Assembly: GCF_009793335.1 (NCBI RefSeq)
Contig: NZ_WING01000001.1
Coordinates: 1,054,001 to 1,118,000 of the forward strand
DNA: 64,000 bases
Direction of reading: 5' to 3'
DNA from: Actinomadura sp. J1-007
Lineage (GTDB): Bacteria > Actinomycetota > Actinomycetes > Streptosporangiales > Streptosporangiaceae
The translations under genes and the position numbers were made by a program. A model generated the notes under the pieces. That model was not told where the DNA came from and searched no databases. It saw only the letters and a program-made list of their open reading frames with translations. How positions within the stretch are numbered: position 1 is the stretch's first letter; each line of letters begins with the position of its first letter. Below, piece by piece: positions 43,317 to 54,900 of this stretch.

Positions 43317-45914
43317 TCAGGCCGTGAGGCGCCGCGCCATCGGCAGCCGCGCACGGGTGGACAGCCCGGCCGCGAGCATCGCGGCCAGCGGGACCGCGAT
43401 CCCGATCAGCCCGAGCAGCGGCCACGGCACGTCGATGATCGGCCCGTGCCCGGCCGCCGCCGCGCCGCCGCCCCCGTCCGGGCCGGCGTCCACCATGGTG
43501 AGCGGGCGGGCCACCGCCATCCCCGGGACGAGCCCGGCCGCGAGGCCGAGCCAGCACCCGAGCGCCGCGACGAACCCGGCCTGTCCCATCGCCAGCAGCC
43601 GCCGCGTGCGGGGCCGCGCCCCAATGGCCGCGAGGGTGGCGAGGTCGGGGCGGGCGTCGGCGGCGGCCAGGCCGGTGGCGATCAGCGATCCGCCGAGCGC
43701 CAGCACCGTCCCGGTGACGGCGAGGACGAGCAGGACCGTGCCGTACGACTCGGTGAAGCCCCGCTCGACGTAGACGCTGCCGCTGTAGCGCGACACCACG
43801 TCCCTGATCCGGCCCTCCTCGTGCTTGGTGACCTTGTGGTCCGCGCGGTCCACGCCGAACAGGGCGGTCCGTGCGGGCAGGCCGATCCTCCGCGCGACGG
43901 ACGGCGGCACGATCGCGCGCACGTGCGAGTCGCCGCCGAGCACGGCCACCGGCAGCCCGGCGACCGTCCGCACCGGCTTCTCCTCGTCCCGCTCCCAGAC
44001 GGCCACCTTCGCGGTGACCGTGCCGTCCGCCGGCGGCTCGACCCCGAAGAGCACGACCTTGCCGGCGTTCAGCGCCGAGATGACGGCGGGGTCGTCGCGG
44101 CCGAGCAGCATGCGCGCCTCCTGCGCGCCGCCCACCACGTTCTGCGCGGTGATCTCCCGCGCGTCGGCGTTCGCGGCGGAGAAGGCGACGAACGGGCACG
44201 GCTTCGCCGGGACGGCCGGGCAGGCCCCTCCCTCCTCCGGCAGGGTCCGCACCTCGACCAGCGGCACGCCGGGCACCTCGGCCCGCACCGCCCTGCCGAC
44301 CTCATCCGCGCGTCCCTCCGGAGGACGGACGACGGCGGCGCCGGACGGCAGCCGGGGCTCGTACTCGCGGCGCCGCTGCTCGAAGTCGCTCGCGCCGCCG
44401 ATGGCGAGCACGGTGATCCCGGCGACCGCCGCCATGATCGCCGCGACCACGGGCGCGGACCGGCCCCGGTTGCGCGCGCCGTCCCGGACGGCGAGCCGCA
44501 GCGGCAGGTACCGCGCCGCGCGGGCTGCGGCGCCGACCGTCCACGGCGCGAGCAGCACGCAACCGACGATGATCGCGACCGCCCCGGCCACCGCGCCGTA
44601 CTCGTGCCACTTCCGCGCCCCGGCCAGGCTCAGCACCAGGCCGGCGACGACCAGGACGCCGCCGGCGATCGGCCGGCCGCGCGGGGTCCGGCCGGCGTCG
44701 CGGCGCCCGGCGAGCGCGGCGGCCACGTCCATCCGCGCGGCGCGCCGCGCGGGCACGTACGCGGCGGCCAGCCCGCTGAGCAGGCCGGTCGCGGGCGTGG
44801 CCAGGACCGCAACCCAGGGCACGTCGAACGGGCCGAGGCCCGTTCCGGAGACCCGGTCCAGCACCGGCACGGCCGCCGCCGCCACCGCGATCCCGAGCAC
44901 CGCGCCGCCGACCGCCGCGATCGCGCCGAGGATCCCGCCGCCCGCGAGGACGATCGCGCGCAGGTGCCGTTCGTCCCCGCCCGCCGCCGCGACCAGCGCG
45001 AGCCGCCGCCGCTGCCGCCGGACGCCGACGGCGAACGCCGGCCCGGTGAGCAGCACGACCTCCAGCACGATCATCGCGACGGCCAGCGCGACGATGCCGG
45101 CCTCCCCGGCCTGCGGACCGCCGCCGGACACTCCGGGCGGGACCCGCGACGCGGGCGGCGGGTGGTCGACGACGGCGCGGGACAGCACGCCGAGGCCCAG
45201 CTTGTTGAACCTCCGGACGTCCGACCACGTGACCGCGCGCCCGGCCTTGACCAGCCACTGCGGCGCGCCGCCCGCACCGGCGAACTCGCCGGGAAGGCCG
45301 ACCGCGAGGTTCGCGCGGGGGCTGCGCGGGTCGCGCACGAAGCCGACGACGCGCTTCGCCGTCCCGCTCCGGTCCACCCGTACGGGCGCCCCGAGGGCGA
45401 TCCCCCGCCCCTCGAACGACGCGGACAGCGCGATCTCGCCGGGACGGGCCGGGGCCCTCCCCCGCTCGATCCGCAGGACGCCGGCCGCGAGCGGATCGCG
45501 CAGGTCCAGTTCGGTGACGTCGGCGGGGACGTCCGCGTGCCCCGCCCGCACGGCGGCGACCTTGCCGGTCCCGAACGGCACCACGCGCGCTCCGGGCCCG
45601 TACTCCGCCGCGACGAGCCGCTGGAACTCCCCAGTCGTCCACGGACGCCCGCCCTCCGGCGCGTCGCCGAGGACGCCTCCGTCGTCGTACGGGCCCTGCT
45701 GGAGCTCGCCACGCCCCGTCCCGCTGAACCGCGCGTCGGCGGCGCCGATCTCGTACGGCAGGGACTCCTTGGCCGACCACTCGCTCGTCCGCATCAGCAC
45801 GGCCATCGCCACGACGGCCATGACGGGCAGCCCGATCATCGCCACCACCAGCGCCGTGCGGCCCTTGGACCGCGCGGCGTCGCGCCAGGCGATCCGCAAT
45901 GCCGCCCGGTTCAC
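43317..45914 (-). CDS. FtsX-type ABC transporter permease
   Basis: An 865-residue permease with about ten helices: one N-terminal helix (RTALVVAMIGLPVMAVVAMA), a long extracellular domain, and two FtsX-like units (e.g. VALAVAMIVLEVVLLTGPAFAV and VLLVLAVTGTVLALGGSLIA), each with three or four helices. This MacB/BceB-like architecture fits export of, or resistance to, peptides or lipids. The GTG start abuts the ATPase stop. Operon: padR, ATPase, permease. Confidence 0.88.
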   Translation of the reverse strand: MNRAALRIAWRDAARSKGRTALVVAMIGLPVMAVVAMAVLMRTSEWSAKESLPYEIGAADARFSGTGRGELQQGPYDDGGVLGDAPEGGRPWTTGEFQRLVAAEYGPGARVVPFGTGKVAAVRAGHADVPADVTELDLRDPLAAGVLRIERGRAPARPGEIALSASFEGRGIALGAPVRVDRSGTAKRVVGFVRDPRSPRANLAVGLPGEFAGAGGAPQWLVKAGRAVTWSDVRRFNKLGLGVLSRAVVDHPPPASRVPPGVSGGGPQAGEAGIVALAVAMIVLEVVLLTGPAFAVGVRRQRRRLALVAAAGGDERHLRAIVLAGGGILGAIAAVGGAVLGIAVAAAAVPVLDRVSGTGLGPFDVPWVAVLATPATGLLSGLAAAYVPARRAARMDVAAALAGRRDAGRTPRGRPIAGGVLVVAGLVLSLAGARKWHEYGAVAGAVAIIVGCVLLAPWTVGAAARAARYLPLRLAVRDGARNRGRSAPVVAAIMAAVAGITVLAIGGASDFEQRRREYEPRLPSGAAVVRPPEGRADEVGRAVRAEVPGVPLVEVRTLPEEGGACPAVPAKPCPFVAFSAANADAREITAQNVVGGAQEARMLLGRDDPAVISALNAGKVVLFGVEPPADGTVTAKVAVWERDEEKPVRTVAGLPVAVLGGDSHVRAIVPPSVARRIGLPARTALFGVDRADHKVTKHEEGRIRDVVSRYSGSVYVERGFTESYGTVLLVLAVTGTVLALGGSLIATGLAAADARPDLATLAAIGARPRTRRLLAMGQAGFVAALGCWLGLAAGLVPGMAVARPLTMVDAGPDGGGGAAAAGHGPIIDVPWPLLGLIGIAVPLAAMLAAGLSTRARLPMARRLTA

Positions 45915-46628
45915 TCAGGCCCCCCGCAGCAGGGACTCGGGGCCTGGGCGGTCGCCCGTGGCGTCGGTCATGCGGCCGTCGCGGAGGAAGACCACTCGAT
46001 CGGCCCAGGCGGCGTGCCGGGACTCGTGCGTCACCATCAGGCACGCCGCGCCGGCGTCGCACCGGCCGCGCAGCAGGCGCATGATCTCCTCGCCGGTGTG
46101 CGAGTCGAGGGCCCCGGTCGGCTCGTCGGCGAGGACGAGCCGGCGGTCGCCGACCAGCGCGCGGGCGATCGCGACGCGCTGCTGCTGGCCGCCGGACAGC
46201 TCGTCGGGGAACCGGTCGGCGGCCTCGTCGAGGCCGACCTCCCGGAGCGCGGCGAGCGCCTCGCGGCGCGCCCGGCGGGCGCGGACGCCGTCCAGCTCGC
46301 GGGGCAGCATCACGTTCTCGGCGGCGGTGAGGCCCGGGACCAGGTTGAGGTCCTGGAAGACGTAGCCGACGCCGCGGCGGCGCAGCGCCGAGCGGGCGGC
46401 GCGGCCGAGCGCCCACACGTCGGCGCCCTCCACCTCGACCCGGCCCGCGGTCGGCGCGTCGAGACCGCCCGCGACGGTGAGCAGCGTGGACTTGCCCGAG
46501 CCGGACGGTCCCATGACCGCGACGAACTCCCCCGCCTCGACGGTCAGGGCGATGCCGGACAGGGCGTGCACGAGCGTGGCGCCCGCGCCGTGGTCGCGGG
46601 AGACGCCGGTCATCGCGAGGACGCTCAT
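45915..46628 (-). CDS. ABC transporter ATPase (MacB/LolD type)
   Basis: A 237-residue nucleotide-binding domain. Walker A GPSGSGKSTLL, Q-loop YVFQDLNLVPGLTA, signature LSGGQQQRVAIA, Walker B RLVLADEPTGALD and switch His in VTHESRHA. The LADEPTGALDS wording is typical of ATPases paired with FtsX-like permeases. ATGA overlap with padR upstream, and the permease follows immediately. Confidence 0.93.
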   Translation of the reverse strand: MSVLAMTGVSRDHGAGATLVHALSGIALTVEAGEFVAVMGPSGSGKSTLLTVAGGLDAPTAGRVEVEGADVWALGRAARSALRRRGVGYVFQDLNLVPGLTAAENVMLPRELDGVRARRARREALAALREVGLDEAADRFPDELSGGQQQRVAIARALVGDRRLVLADEPTGALDSHTGEEIMRLLRGRCDAGAACLMVTHESRHAAWADRVVFLRDGRMTDATGDRPGPESLLRGA

Positions 46629-47248
46629 CGGCGCGCCTCCTTCGGCGCGGCGGGCGGCGCGGGCTCGTCGGCGGGCGCGGGCGCCTCCGGCGGCGCGTCG
46701 CCGGGCCGGGGGGCCGCGCCGGACGCGCCGCGGGCGACGAACGCCTCGCAGTGGTCGAGCCAGCGCACCTCGGCCTCGGCCTGGAAGATCATGGACTCCA
46801 GGACGAGCCGCCACGCGCGCTCGGACTGGTCGGCGGGGAGCGCGGGGGCGGCCGCCTTGAGCCGGGTGAGGTCCTGGAGCGAGCGGAGCGAGGCGGTGCG
46901 CTGGGTCTGCACGACCTGTGCGACGTCCACGCCGGGCGTGGTCACGGCCATCGCGAGCTTGATCGACAGCTCGTCCCTCGGACGGTCGCCGCGCGCGATC
47001 GGCGTGCCGAACCAGCCGCGCACCTCCCGCTCCCCCTCCGCCGTGATCCGGTAGACGAACCGGCCCTCCTCGTCGGCCCCGACCCGGGTGACCAGCGCGT
47101 CGCGTTCGAGGCGGGAGAGCGTCGAGTAGACCTGCCCGATGTTGAGCGGCCAGGTGGAGCCGGTGGACGACTCGAACTCGGCTCTGAGCTGGTAGCCATA
47201 GCGGGGCCCCTGGGACAGCAGCGCCAGCAGGCCGTGACGGATCGACAT
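46625..47248 (-). CDS. PadR-family regulator of the ABC exporter
   Basis: A 207-residue regulator. Winged helix RHGLLALLSQGPRYGYQL, GQVYSTLSRLERDALVTRV and YRITAEGEREVRGWF; C-terminal helical domain to about residue 180, then a Pro/Ala-rich tail. I start at MSIRHGLLAL (ATG 47248), where family members begin; the longer frame would run through the operator. First gene of the exporter operon, so probably autoregulated and responsive to the exported compound. Confidence 0.9.
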   Translation of the reverse strand: MSIRHGLLALLSQGPRYGYQLRAEFESSTGSTWPLNIGQVYSTLSRLERDALVTRVGADEEGRFVYRITAEGEREVRGWFGTPIARGDRPRDELSIKLAMAVTTPGVDVAQVVQTQRTASLRSLQDLTRLKAAAPALPADQSERAWRLVLESMIFQAEAEVRWLDHCEAFVARGASGAAPRPGDAPPEAPAPADEPAPPAAPKEARR

Positions 47249-47256
47249 GCCTACCA

Positions 47257-47297
47257 AGTATGCATACGGAGTATGCCTTGGGCAATACCGAGTATGC
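47257..47297. promoter_or_regulatory. PadR operator array (three AGTATGC elements)
   Basis: AGTATGC occurs at 47257-47263, 47270-47276 and 47291-47297. The first forms the palindrome GTATGCATAC (47258-47267). The array starts 9 nt upstream of the padR ATG. Confidence 0.75.
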
Positions 47298-47384
47298 AGT
47301 GCCGCGACATGCCGGTCGGTTCTCACCGTGCGCGGTCGTGCGGGGCCTTAACGTAACCCCTGTCCCCGCCCGTCAGGAGAGACC

Positions 47385-48197
47385 GTGACCTCGGACTGCA
47401 CGATCAGCGTTCTGCGCGACGTCCTGCGCGTGTACGACCACAGGTTCCTCGACCTGGACCGCGACCAGCGCGAACGGCTCGTCGACGGCACCCGCCGCGT
47501 GCTCGGCGAGGACGGCCTGAGCGACGCCGCGCGCGCCGCGCTCCCCGCCTCGTACCGGCTGCGCGCATTCTGCATCCAGCACGGGCTGCGCGACGAGCTC
47601 GAACGGCTCGTCCGCGACGAGGTGGAGGGCAACCCGGCGGGCGCGGTCGTGGTGGGCGGCCGGGTCTACGCGCTCTACCCCTATCTGCGCGGCGTGCCGC
47701 GGCAGGACGCCGACATCACCGCCGAGGTCGGTGTGGAGCAACGCCTCGACGCGGTGGCGCGGCAGGGCGGCTCGGTGCGGATCCGGGGCCGGGCGGCGCT
47801 CCAGCGCGTCGACACGCACCGCACCTCGGTGGAGCTCGTCCTGCGCGAGCGCGCCTCCGGCGCCGAGCACCGCTTCGCGGCCGAGGCGCGCGACGACGGC
47901 TTCGAGGCCCGCCTCGACCTCGCCGTCCCGGGCCCGGGACGCTGGGACGTCCACGTGGCCGCGACGGCCCTCGGGGTGACCCGCGAGGCGCGCTTCGGCG
48001 CGAACCGTTCGCCCAAGCTCAAGACCGCCGCGCCCGACCCCGCCGACCCCGACGCCGCCGACCCGGCGCGGCGGATCATCGACGCCGCGCGGGACGCCAC
48101 GGTCTACCTGACCGGCGACGGCCATCTGGCGGTGCTGGTCGAGAGGGCGCCCCGGCCGCCCCTGCGCACCAGGCTCAGGCACCGCCTCTCCCGCTGA
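47385..48197 (+). CDS. orphan protein resembling the C-terminal region of actinomycete family-2 glycosyltransferases
   Basis: A 270-residue protein with its own start (GTG 47385, AGGAGA upstream). Segments such as VYDHRFLDLDRDQRERLVDGT, YRLRAFCIQHGLRDELERLV, VVVGGRVYALYPYLRG and TSVELVLRERASGAEHRF recall the helical-plus-beta tail that follows the catalytic domain of some teichoic-acid or capsule glycosyltransferases. No GT-A catalytic DxD domain is present. It may be a split-off accessory domain. Function unknown; confidence in the coding call is high, in the relationship low. Confidence 0.55.
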   Translation: MTSDCTISVLRDVLRVYDHRFLDLDRDQRERLVDGTRRVLGEDGLSDAARAALPASYRLRAFCIQHGLRDELERLVRDEVEGNPAGAVVVGGRVYALYPYLRGVPRQDADITAEVGVEQRLDAVARQGGSVRIRGRAALQRVDTHRTSVELVLRERASGAEHRFAAEARDDGFEARLDLAVPGPGRWDVHVAATALGVTREARFGANRSPKLKTAAPDPADPDAADPARRIIDAARDATVYLTGDGHLAVLVERAPRPPLRTRLRHRLSR

Positions 48198-48223
48198 CCC
48201 GCGGCGGGCCGCGTCTCGAACGC

Positions 48224-48260
48224 GGCGACGCGCCGCCCCGGGCGGGGACGGCGCGTCGCC
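48224..48260. terminator. bidirectional terminator between the orphan gene and ilvC
   Basis: Perfect 12-bp GGCGACGCGCCG/CGGCGCGTCGCC stem with a 13-nt loop between two convergent stops. Confidence 0.8.
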
Positions 48261-48273
48261 GGGACGGGCCCGC

Positions 48274-49305
<1,032 letters not shown>

Positions 49306-49370
49306 TCACGAGCCGGACTCCGTCGGCGCCGCGACGGACCGTGCTCTGCCCGCTGCTGCCTTCGCCTCGC

Positions 49371-49895
49371 TCAGGCACTGCGCTCGATGGCGCGCAGCGA
49401 ACGGTCTGTGATGGAGCGGGCGCCGCGGCCGATGGCCACCATGCCGGACTGCACCAGCTCCTTGATGCCGAACGGCTCCAGGACGCGGATGAACGCGTCG
49501 AGCTTGTCGCGGTTGCCGGTCGCCTCGATGGTGACCGCGTCCGGCGCGACGTCCACGACCTTGGCCCGGAACAGGGTCACGGTCTCCAGCACCTGCGACC
49601 GGGTCTCGGCGTCGGCGCGGACCTTGACCAGCACCAGCTCGCGCTGCACCGACGCCGAGGTGTCCAGCTCGACGATCTTCAGCACGTTGATCAGCTTGTT
49701 GAGCTGCTTGGTGACCTGCTCCAGGGGCAGGTCCTCGACGTTCACCACGATCGTCATCCGGGAGATCTCCGGGTGCTCGGTGGTGCCGACCGCGAGGGAC
49801 TCGATGTTGAAGCCGCGCCGGGAGAACAGCGCCGCGACCCGCGCGAGGATGCCGGGCTTGTTCTCGACCAGCACCGAGAGGGTGTGCAGGCTCAT
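49371..49895 (-). CDS. ilvN: acetolactate synthase small (regulatory) subunit
   Basis: A 174-residue ACT-domain subunit giving valine feedback control. HTLSVLVENKPGILARVAALFSRRGFNI is the ACT motif with the Gly-rich turn, followed by the second domain (about 80-174: RELVLVKVRAD, VTIEATGNRDKLDAF, VQSGMVAIGRG). It begins 5 nt after the ilvB stop, so it is coupled. Confidence 0.95.
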   Translation of the reverse strand: MSLHTLSVLVENKPGILARVAALFSRRGFNIESLAVGTTEHPEISRMTIVVNVEDLPLEQVTKQLNKLINVLKIVELDTSASVQRELVLVKVRADAETRSQVLETVTLFRAKVVDVAPDAVTIEATGNRDKLDAFIRVLEPFGIKELVQSGMVAIGRGARSITDRSLRAIERSA

Positions 49896-49900
49896 GACGG

Positions 49901-51645
49901 TCAGTCTCCGTTTTCCCAGTCGGGGGCCATGTCCCGAGCGATCTTGATGTCGTCGTTGGCGGTGCCGGCCGCGACCATCGGCCACACCATGGCGTCCTGG
50001 TGCACCACGAAGTCGATCACGACGGGCGCGTCGTTGATCTCCATGGCCTTGGCGATGATCCCGTCCACGTCCTCGGCGCGGTCGCACCGCAGGCCGACGC
50101 AACCGTACGCCTCCGCGAGCTTCACGAAGTCGGGGATCCGCCGCGAGTGCAGGTTGGTGTGCGAGTAGCGGCCCTCGTAGAACAGCGTCTGCCACTGCCG
50201 GACCATGCCGAGGTTGCCGTTGTTGATGACCGCGATCTTGACGGGGATGCCCTCGATCGCGCAGGTCGCGAGCTCCTGGTTGGTCATCTGGAAGCAGCCG
50301 TCGCCGTCGATCGCCCACACCTGCGTGTCGGGCGCGCCGGCCTTGGCGCCCATCGCCGCGGGGACCGCGTAGCCCATCGTCCCCGCGCCGCCCGAGTTGA
50401 GGAACGCGCCGGGCCGCTCGTACTTGATGAACTGCGCCGCCCACATCTGGTGCTGCCCGACCCCCGCGACGTAGTACGCGTCGGGGCCGACGAGCTGCCC
50501 GATCCGCTCGATGACGTACTGCGGGGACAGCGAGCCGTCGTCCGGCGTGTCGTACCCGAGGGGTAGGTGTCGCGCCAGGCGTTGAGCTGCCGCCACCAGT
50601 CCTCGTAGGCGTTGGTCCGGCCGGCGTCGTGCTCGGCCTGGACCGCCACGATCAGGTCGGCGATCACCTCGCGGGCGTCGCCGACGATCGGGACGTCCGC
50701 GTGCCGGTTCTTGGAGATCTCCGCCGGGTCGATGTCGGCGTGCACGACCTTGGCGTGCGGCGCGAACCCGTCGAGCTTGCCGGTGACCCGGTCGTCGAAC
50801 CGGGCGCCGAGCGCGACCAGCAGGTCGGCCCGCTGGAGCGCGCCGACCGCGCCGACGCTGCCGTGCATGCCCGGCATCCCCATGTGCTGCGGATGGCTGT
50901 CGGGCAGCGCGCCCTTCGCCATCAGCGTGGTGACGACGGGCGCGCCGGTCAGCTCGGTCAGCACCTTCAGCTCGGCCGCGGCGCCCGCCTTCAGCACGCC
51001 GCCGCCGACGTACAGCACCGGCCGCTCCGCCTGGGCGATGAGCCGTGCCGCCTCCCTGACCTGCTTGGAGTGCGGCCGGGTGACCGGGCGGTAGCCGGGG
51101 AGCTGGAGCTGGACGGGCCACTCGAAGCCGACGGTCGCCTGGAGGGCGTCCTTGGCGATGTCGACCAGGACCGGTCCAGGACGGCCCGTCCCGGCGATGT
51201 GGAACGCCTCGGCGACCGTGCGGGCGATGTCCGACGCCTTGGTCACCAGGAAGTTGTGCTTGGTGATCGGCATCGTGATGCCCGCGATGTCGGCCTCCTG
51301 GAACCCGTCGGTCCCGATCAGCGAGGTCGCCACCTGCCCGGTGATCGCGACCATCGGCACCGAGTCCATGTAGGCGTCGGAGATCGCCGTGACCAGGTTC
51401 GTCGCGCCGGGGCCGCTCGTCGCCATGCAGACGCCGACCTTGCCGGTGGCCATCGCGTACCCCTGCGCGGCGTGCCCGGCGCCCTGCTCGTGCCGGACGA
51501 GGATGTGGCGGAGCTTGCGGGAGTCGAACAGCGGGTCGTACGCCGGGAGGATCGCGCCCCCCGGAATGCCGAACACGGTGTCGACGCCGACGTTCTCCAG
51601 GGCGCGGACCAGCGCCTGGGCTCCCGTCATCTGTTCGGTCGTCAT
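49901..51645 (-). CDS. ilvB: acetolactate synthase large (catalytic) subunit, frame break
   Basis: ThDP-dependent enzyme making acetolactate or acetohydroxybutyrate. TDVF-type N-terminus [19 protein letters not shown], catalytic Glu in [26 protein letters not shown], a FAD-binding middle domain, and the ThDP motif [15 protein letters not shown] to [11 protein letters not shown]. The frame changes at the G-run 50560-50563; one more base restores [20 protein letters not shown] and a 581-residue protein. An attenuator precedes it. It is the core gene of the pathway, so a true null is improbable. Confidence 0.93.
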
Positions 51646-51727
51646 GTTCCTGTTTCCTTGGGGAGAAGTCTGTTGTGCCCGCTGGGAACGCCCGCCTCGG
51701 CGCGGTTCTCAAGGTCACACGGCCAAC

Positions 51728-51772
51728 AAAAAACCCCCGCCGCCGGGTGGCGGTCGAGGGGCGCGCGCAGGA
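51728..51772 (-). promoter_or_regulatory. ilvB attenuator: terminator hairpin and competing stem
   Basis: On the minus strand a CCGCC-ACCC-GGCGG-centred hairpin (51753-51737) is followed by GGGGG and six U (51733-51728), giving an intrinsic terminator before ilvB. The preceding CCTGCGCGC (about 51763-51772) can pair with GCGCGCAGG at the end of the leader peptide (51788-51796). This is the same logic as the cimA attenuator. Confidence 0.85.
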
Positions 51773-51784
51773 CGAGGGACTCGG

Positions 51785-51835
51785 TCAGCCTGCGCGCCGA
51801 CCAAGTACTACGAGGATGATGGAACTGCTCTGCAC
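51785..51835 (-). CDS. branched-chain leader peptide MQSSSIILVVLGRRAG
   Basis: A 16-residue frame with the run Ile-Ile-Leu-Val-Val-Leu, i.e. all three branched-chain residues, ending GRRAG like the cimA leader (GWRAG). GTG 51835 or GTG 51844 (better spaced from GGAAG) may be the start. It lies directly ahead of an intrinsic terminator and ilvB. Confidence 0.85.
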   Translation of the reverse strand: MQSSSIILVVLGRRAG

Positions 51836-51956
51836 GCAAGCCACTTTCGCCGACTTCCGGCCGCCGGTCAAATCCTTGGACACTTTGTCTCGCTATTTGA
51901 GACGCCCGTGGCCCTTCCTTGGCACCCGGCGAGCAATTGCCCGACGTCGGCGTCCA

Positions 51957-54900
51957 CTATCTGACGTCGGCGTCCACGGGCGGCAGCTCGGCGTCGCTGA
52001 GCGGGAGGCGGGCCCCGCCGGGCAGTCCGCGGGCGGCGAGGTTGGTGCGCACGAGCGACTCGGCCCGTCCCGCCGCCATCGGCCGGGCCACCAGGAAGCC
52101 CTGCCCGCGCGGGCACCGCATCTCGCGCAGCAGCTCCAGCTGCTCGGGCCGTTCGATGCCCTCGGCCACCACGGTGAGCCCGAGGTCGCTGCCGAGCCGG
52201 ACGATCGTGCGCGTCAGCAGGGTCAGCGTCTCGTCCGAGCCGAGCCCCGCCACGAACGACGGGTCGATCTTGATGATGTCGACCGGGAGCTGCCCGAGGT
52301 AGGCGAGCGAGGCGTACCCGGTGCCGAAGTCGTCGATCGCCAGCCGCACGCCGAGGTCGCGCAGCGCCGAGAGGCGCTCGACGTTGTGCCCGGCGTCCTC
52401 GACCAGCACCTCCTCCCGCACCTCCAGGGTGAGCGCCCGGGGCGGCAGGCCGGTCTCCTCCAGCGCCGCCGCGACCGACTCCACGAACCGGGGCGCGGCG
52501 ATCTGCCGGGCGGTGAAGTTGACCGACAGGCCGACCTCCCACGAGTCGCGGCGCCAGCGCGCCACCTCCCGGCACGCCTCGCGCAGCACCCAGTCGCCGA
52601 GCGGGATCATCAGGCCCGACTCCTCGGCCGGGCCGATGAACTCCTCCGGCGGTACGGACTCGTTCCCCCGCCACCAGCGCAGCAGCGCCTCCACGCCCGT
52701 CACCCGCGAGGTCTCCAGCTCCACCACCGGCTGGAACTCCACGGCGAACTGCTCCTCGGCGAGCGCCCGCTGGAGGTCGCTGCCGAGTTCCAGCCGCCGT
52801 ACGACGTCGGTGTGCATGTGCGGCGCGAACACCTCGACCCGGCCGCCGCCGAGCTCCTTGGCCCGGGCCATCGCGAGGTCGCCGTTGCGGATCAGGTCGG
52901 CCGCGCCGCGGCGCAGCCGGCGGCCCGCCTCCGGGCCGGTGCCCGGCTCGGGCCGACCGCCGCGCGCGGGCGCGCCGTCCTCCGCGAACGCGATGCCCAC
53001 GCTGGCGGTGAGCGCGATGCCCTTGCTGCCCACCCGGTACGGCTCGACCGACAGGGTGCGCAGGAGCCGTTCGGCCAGCTCGACCGCGGCCCGCGTCTCG
53101 CCCCGGCCGTCCTCGGGGAGCTGCACGAGCACCGCGAACTCGTCGCCGCCCCAGCGCGCGACCGTCCCGTCGGAACGGACCGTCGCGCGGAGCCGCCGCG
53201 CCGCCTGCGCCAGCACCTGGTCGCCCGCCGCGTGGCCCGCAGAGTCGTTGACCGCGGTGAAGCCGTCGAGGTCGACGAACACGACCGCGACCTTCCCGGC
53301 GCGGCCCGCCCCGGCCGCCGACAGGGCGCGGGACAGCACCTCGCGGGTGCGCTCCTCGAAGTAGGCGCGGTTGGGCAGGCCGGTCAGCCCGTCGTGGAAC
53401 GTCAGGTGCGCGACCTGGCGCTGGAGCGCCGCCTGCTCGCTGAGGTCGCGGGTGGTGATCAGGAGCCGTCCCGGCGCGCCGCCGGTGCCGCTGTAGCGGG
53501 ACACGGTCGACTCGGTGGGCAGCCATGTCCCGTCGGCCGCGCGGACGCGGCAGGCGACGCGGAGCGCGTCGGCGGGCGCCTCGCCCGCGTGGACGCCCGT
53601 CCCGGCCCGGTCGGCCCCGGCCTCCGCGGCATCTCCCGCGTCCCCGGCGTCCCCCGCGTCGAGGAACCGGCGGAACACCTCCTGGACGCGCGGCAGGTCC
53701 TCAGGGTGGATGATCTCTCCGAGCGGGCGCCCGAGGATCTCCTCGGGCTCGTACCGGTAGGTGCGCAGCGCGCCCGCGCTCGCGTACTGCACGGTCGCGT
53801 CGAGGTCGCAGATGAGAACGGCGTCGTTGATGCTCTCCGACAGCGCCCGGAAGTGCTCCTCGCCCGTGTCGACGGCCTTGCGCAGCGCGTCGTTCTCCCG
53901 CAGCAGCCCGGCGAGGCGCGCCAGCAGCACCAGCGCCGCCGTGCCCGCCACGAACGACACGACCGGCTCGATGCCGTCGGCGCCGGTCAGCGAGTGGCCC
54001 GCGACGAACAGCGCCGCGGCCGCCGCGACCGCCGCCGGGGCGAGGCCCGGCCCGATCACGCGCCCGCGCCCGTCGCCGCCGCGCCGCGCGCCGCGTGCCC
54101 CGGCCGCGACCGGGCCCGTCCAGGGCACCAGCAGCAGGAGCAGCAGCCCGGCGAGGCGGAGGATGTCGGCGGGGTCGTCGGCCGGGACGCCGCCGCGCAG
54201 CCGGACGACCGCGGTGACGATGTCGCCGACCGCGAACGCCGCGAGCGCCCCGTACCCCATCCAGGCCGCGCGGCGGTGCCCGTGCGCGGCGCCGAGCGCG
54301 AACGGCAGCGCGCCCCACACCAGGACCACGTCGATGAGCGGGTAGAGCAGCTCCAGCGAGAACTCCGACGGCGACTCCCCCGACCGGTGGTAGAGGGACC
54401 CGAACACCCCCACCCAGCCCAGGACGAACAGCGCGCAGGCGCACACGTAGGTGTCGGAGGCGTACCGCACCCAGGTCCGGGCGTCGCGCGGCAGCCGGAT
54501 CGGGACGACGAGGCCCGTCACGAGCGCGGCCTCGGCCGCCAGGTAGAACAGGTCGGTCACCGACAGCGACAGCGCGCTGCGGCTCTGCTCGGACGACACC
54601 GCGCTCCCGACCGCGCCCGCGAACCAGAACGCCGCCGCGAGCCCGTACCAGCGCCAGGACGCCCGCCAGACCGCCCCGAACCGGGCGGACACGCCGCCCT
54701 CAGGAGCGTCGTCCGCGTCGGAGACCGCGTCGGAGGCCGCGTCGAGCCGGGCCGCCTCCCCGGCGTCCTTGGTGCGGCGGGCCGTCAGCAGCAGCGAGAC
54801 CGCGGCGGCTGCGGCGGCGCCCGCCTCGGCCCAGGCGAGGAACGCCGTCCCGCCCCAGCCCATCAGCGAGCCGACGGCGTAGAGCACGCCCACCACCGCG

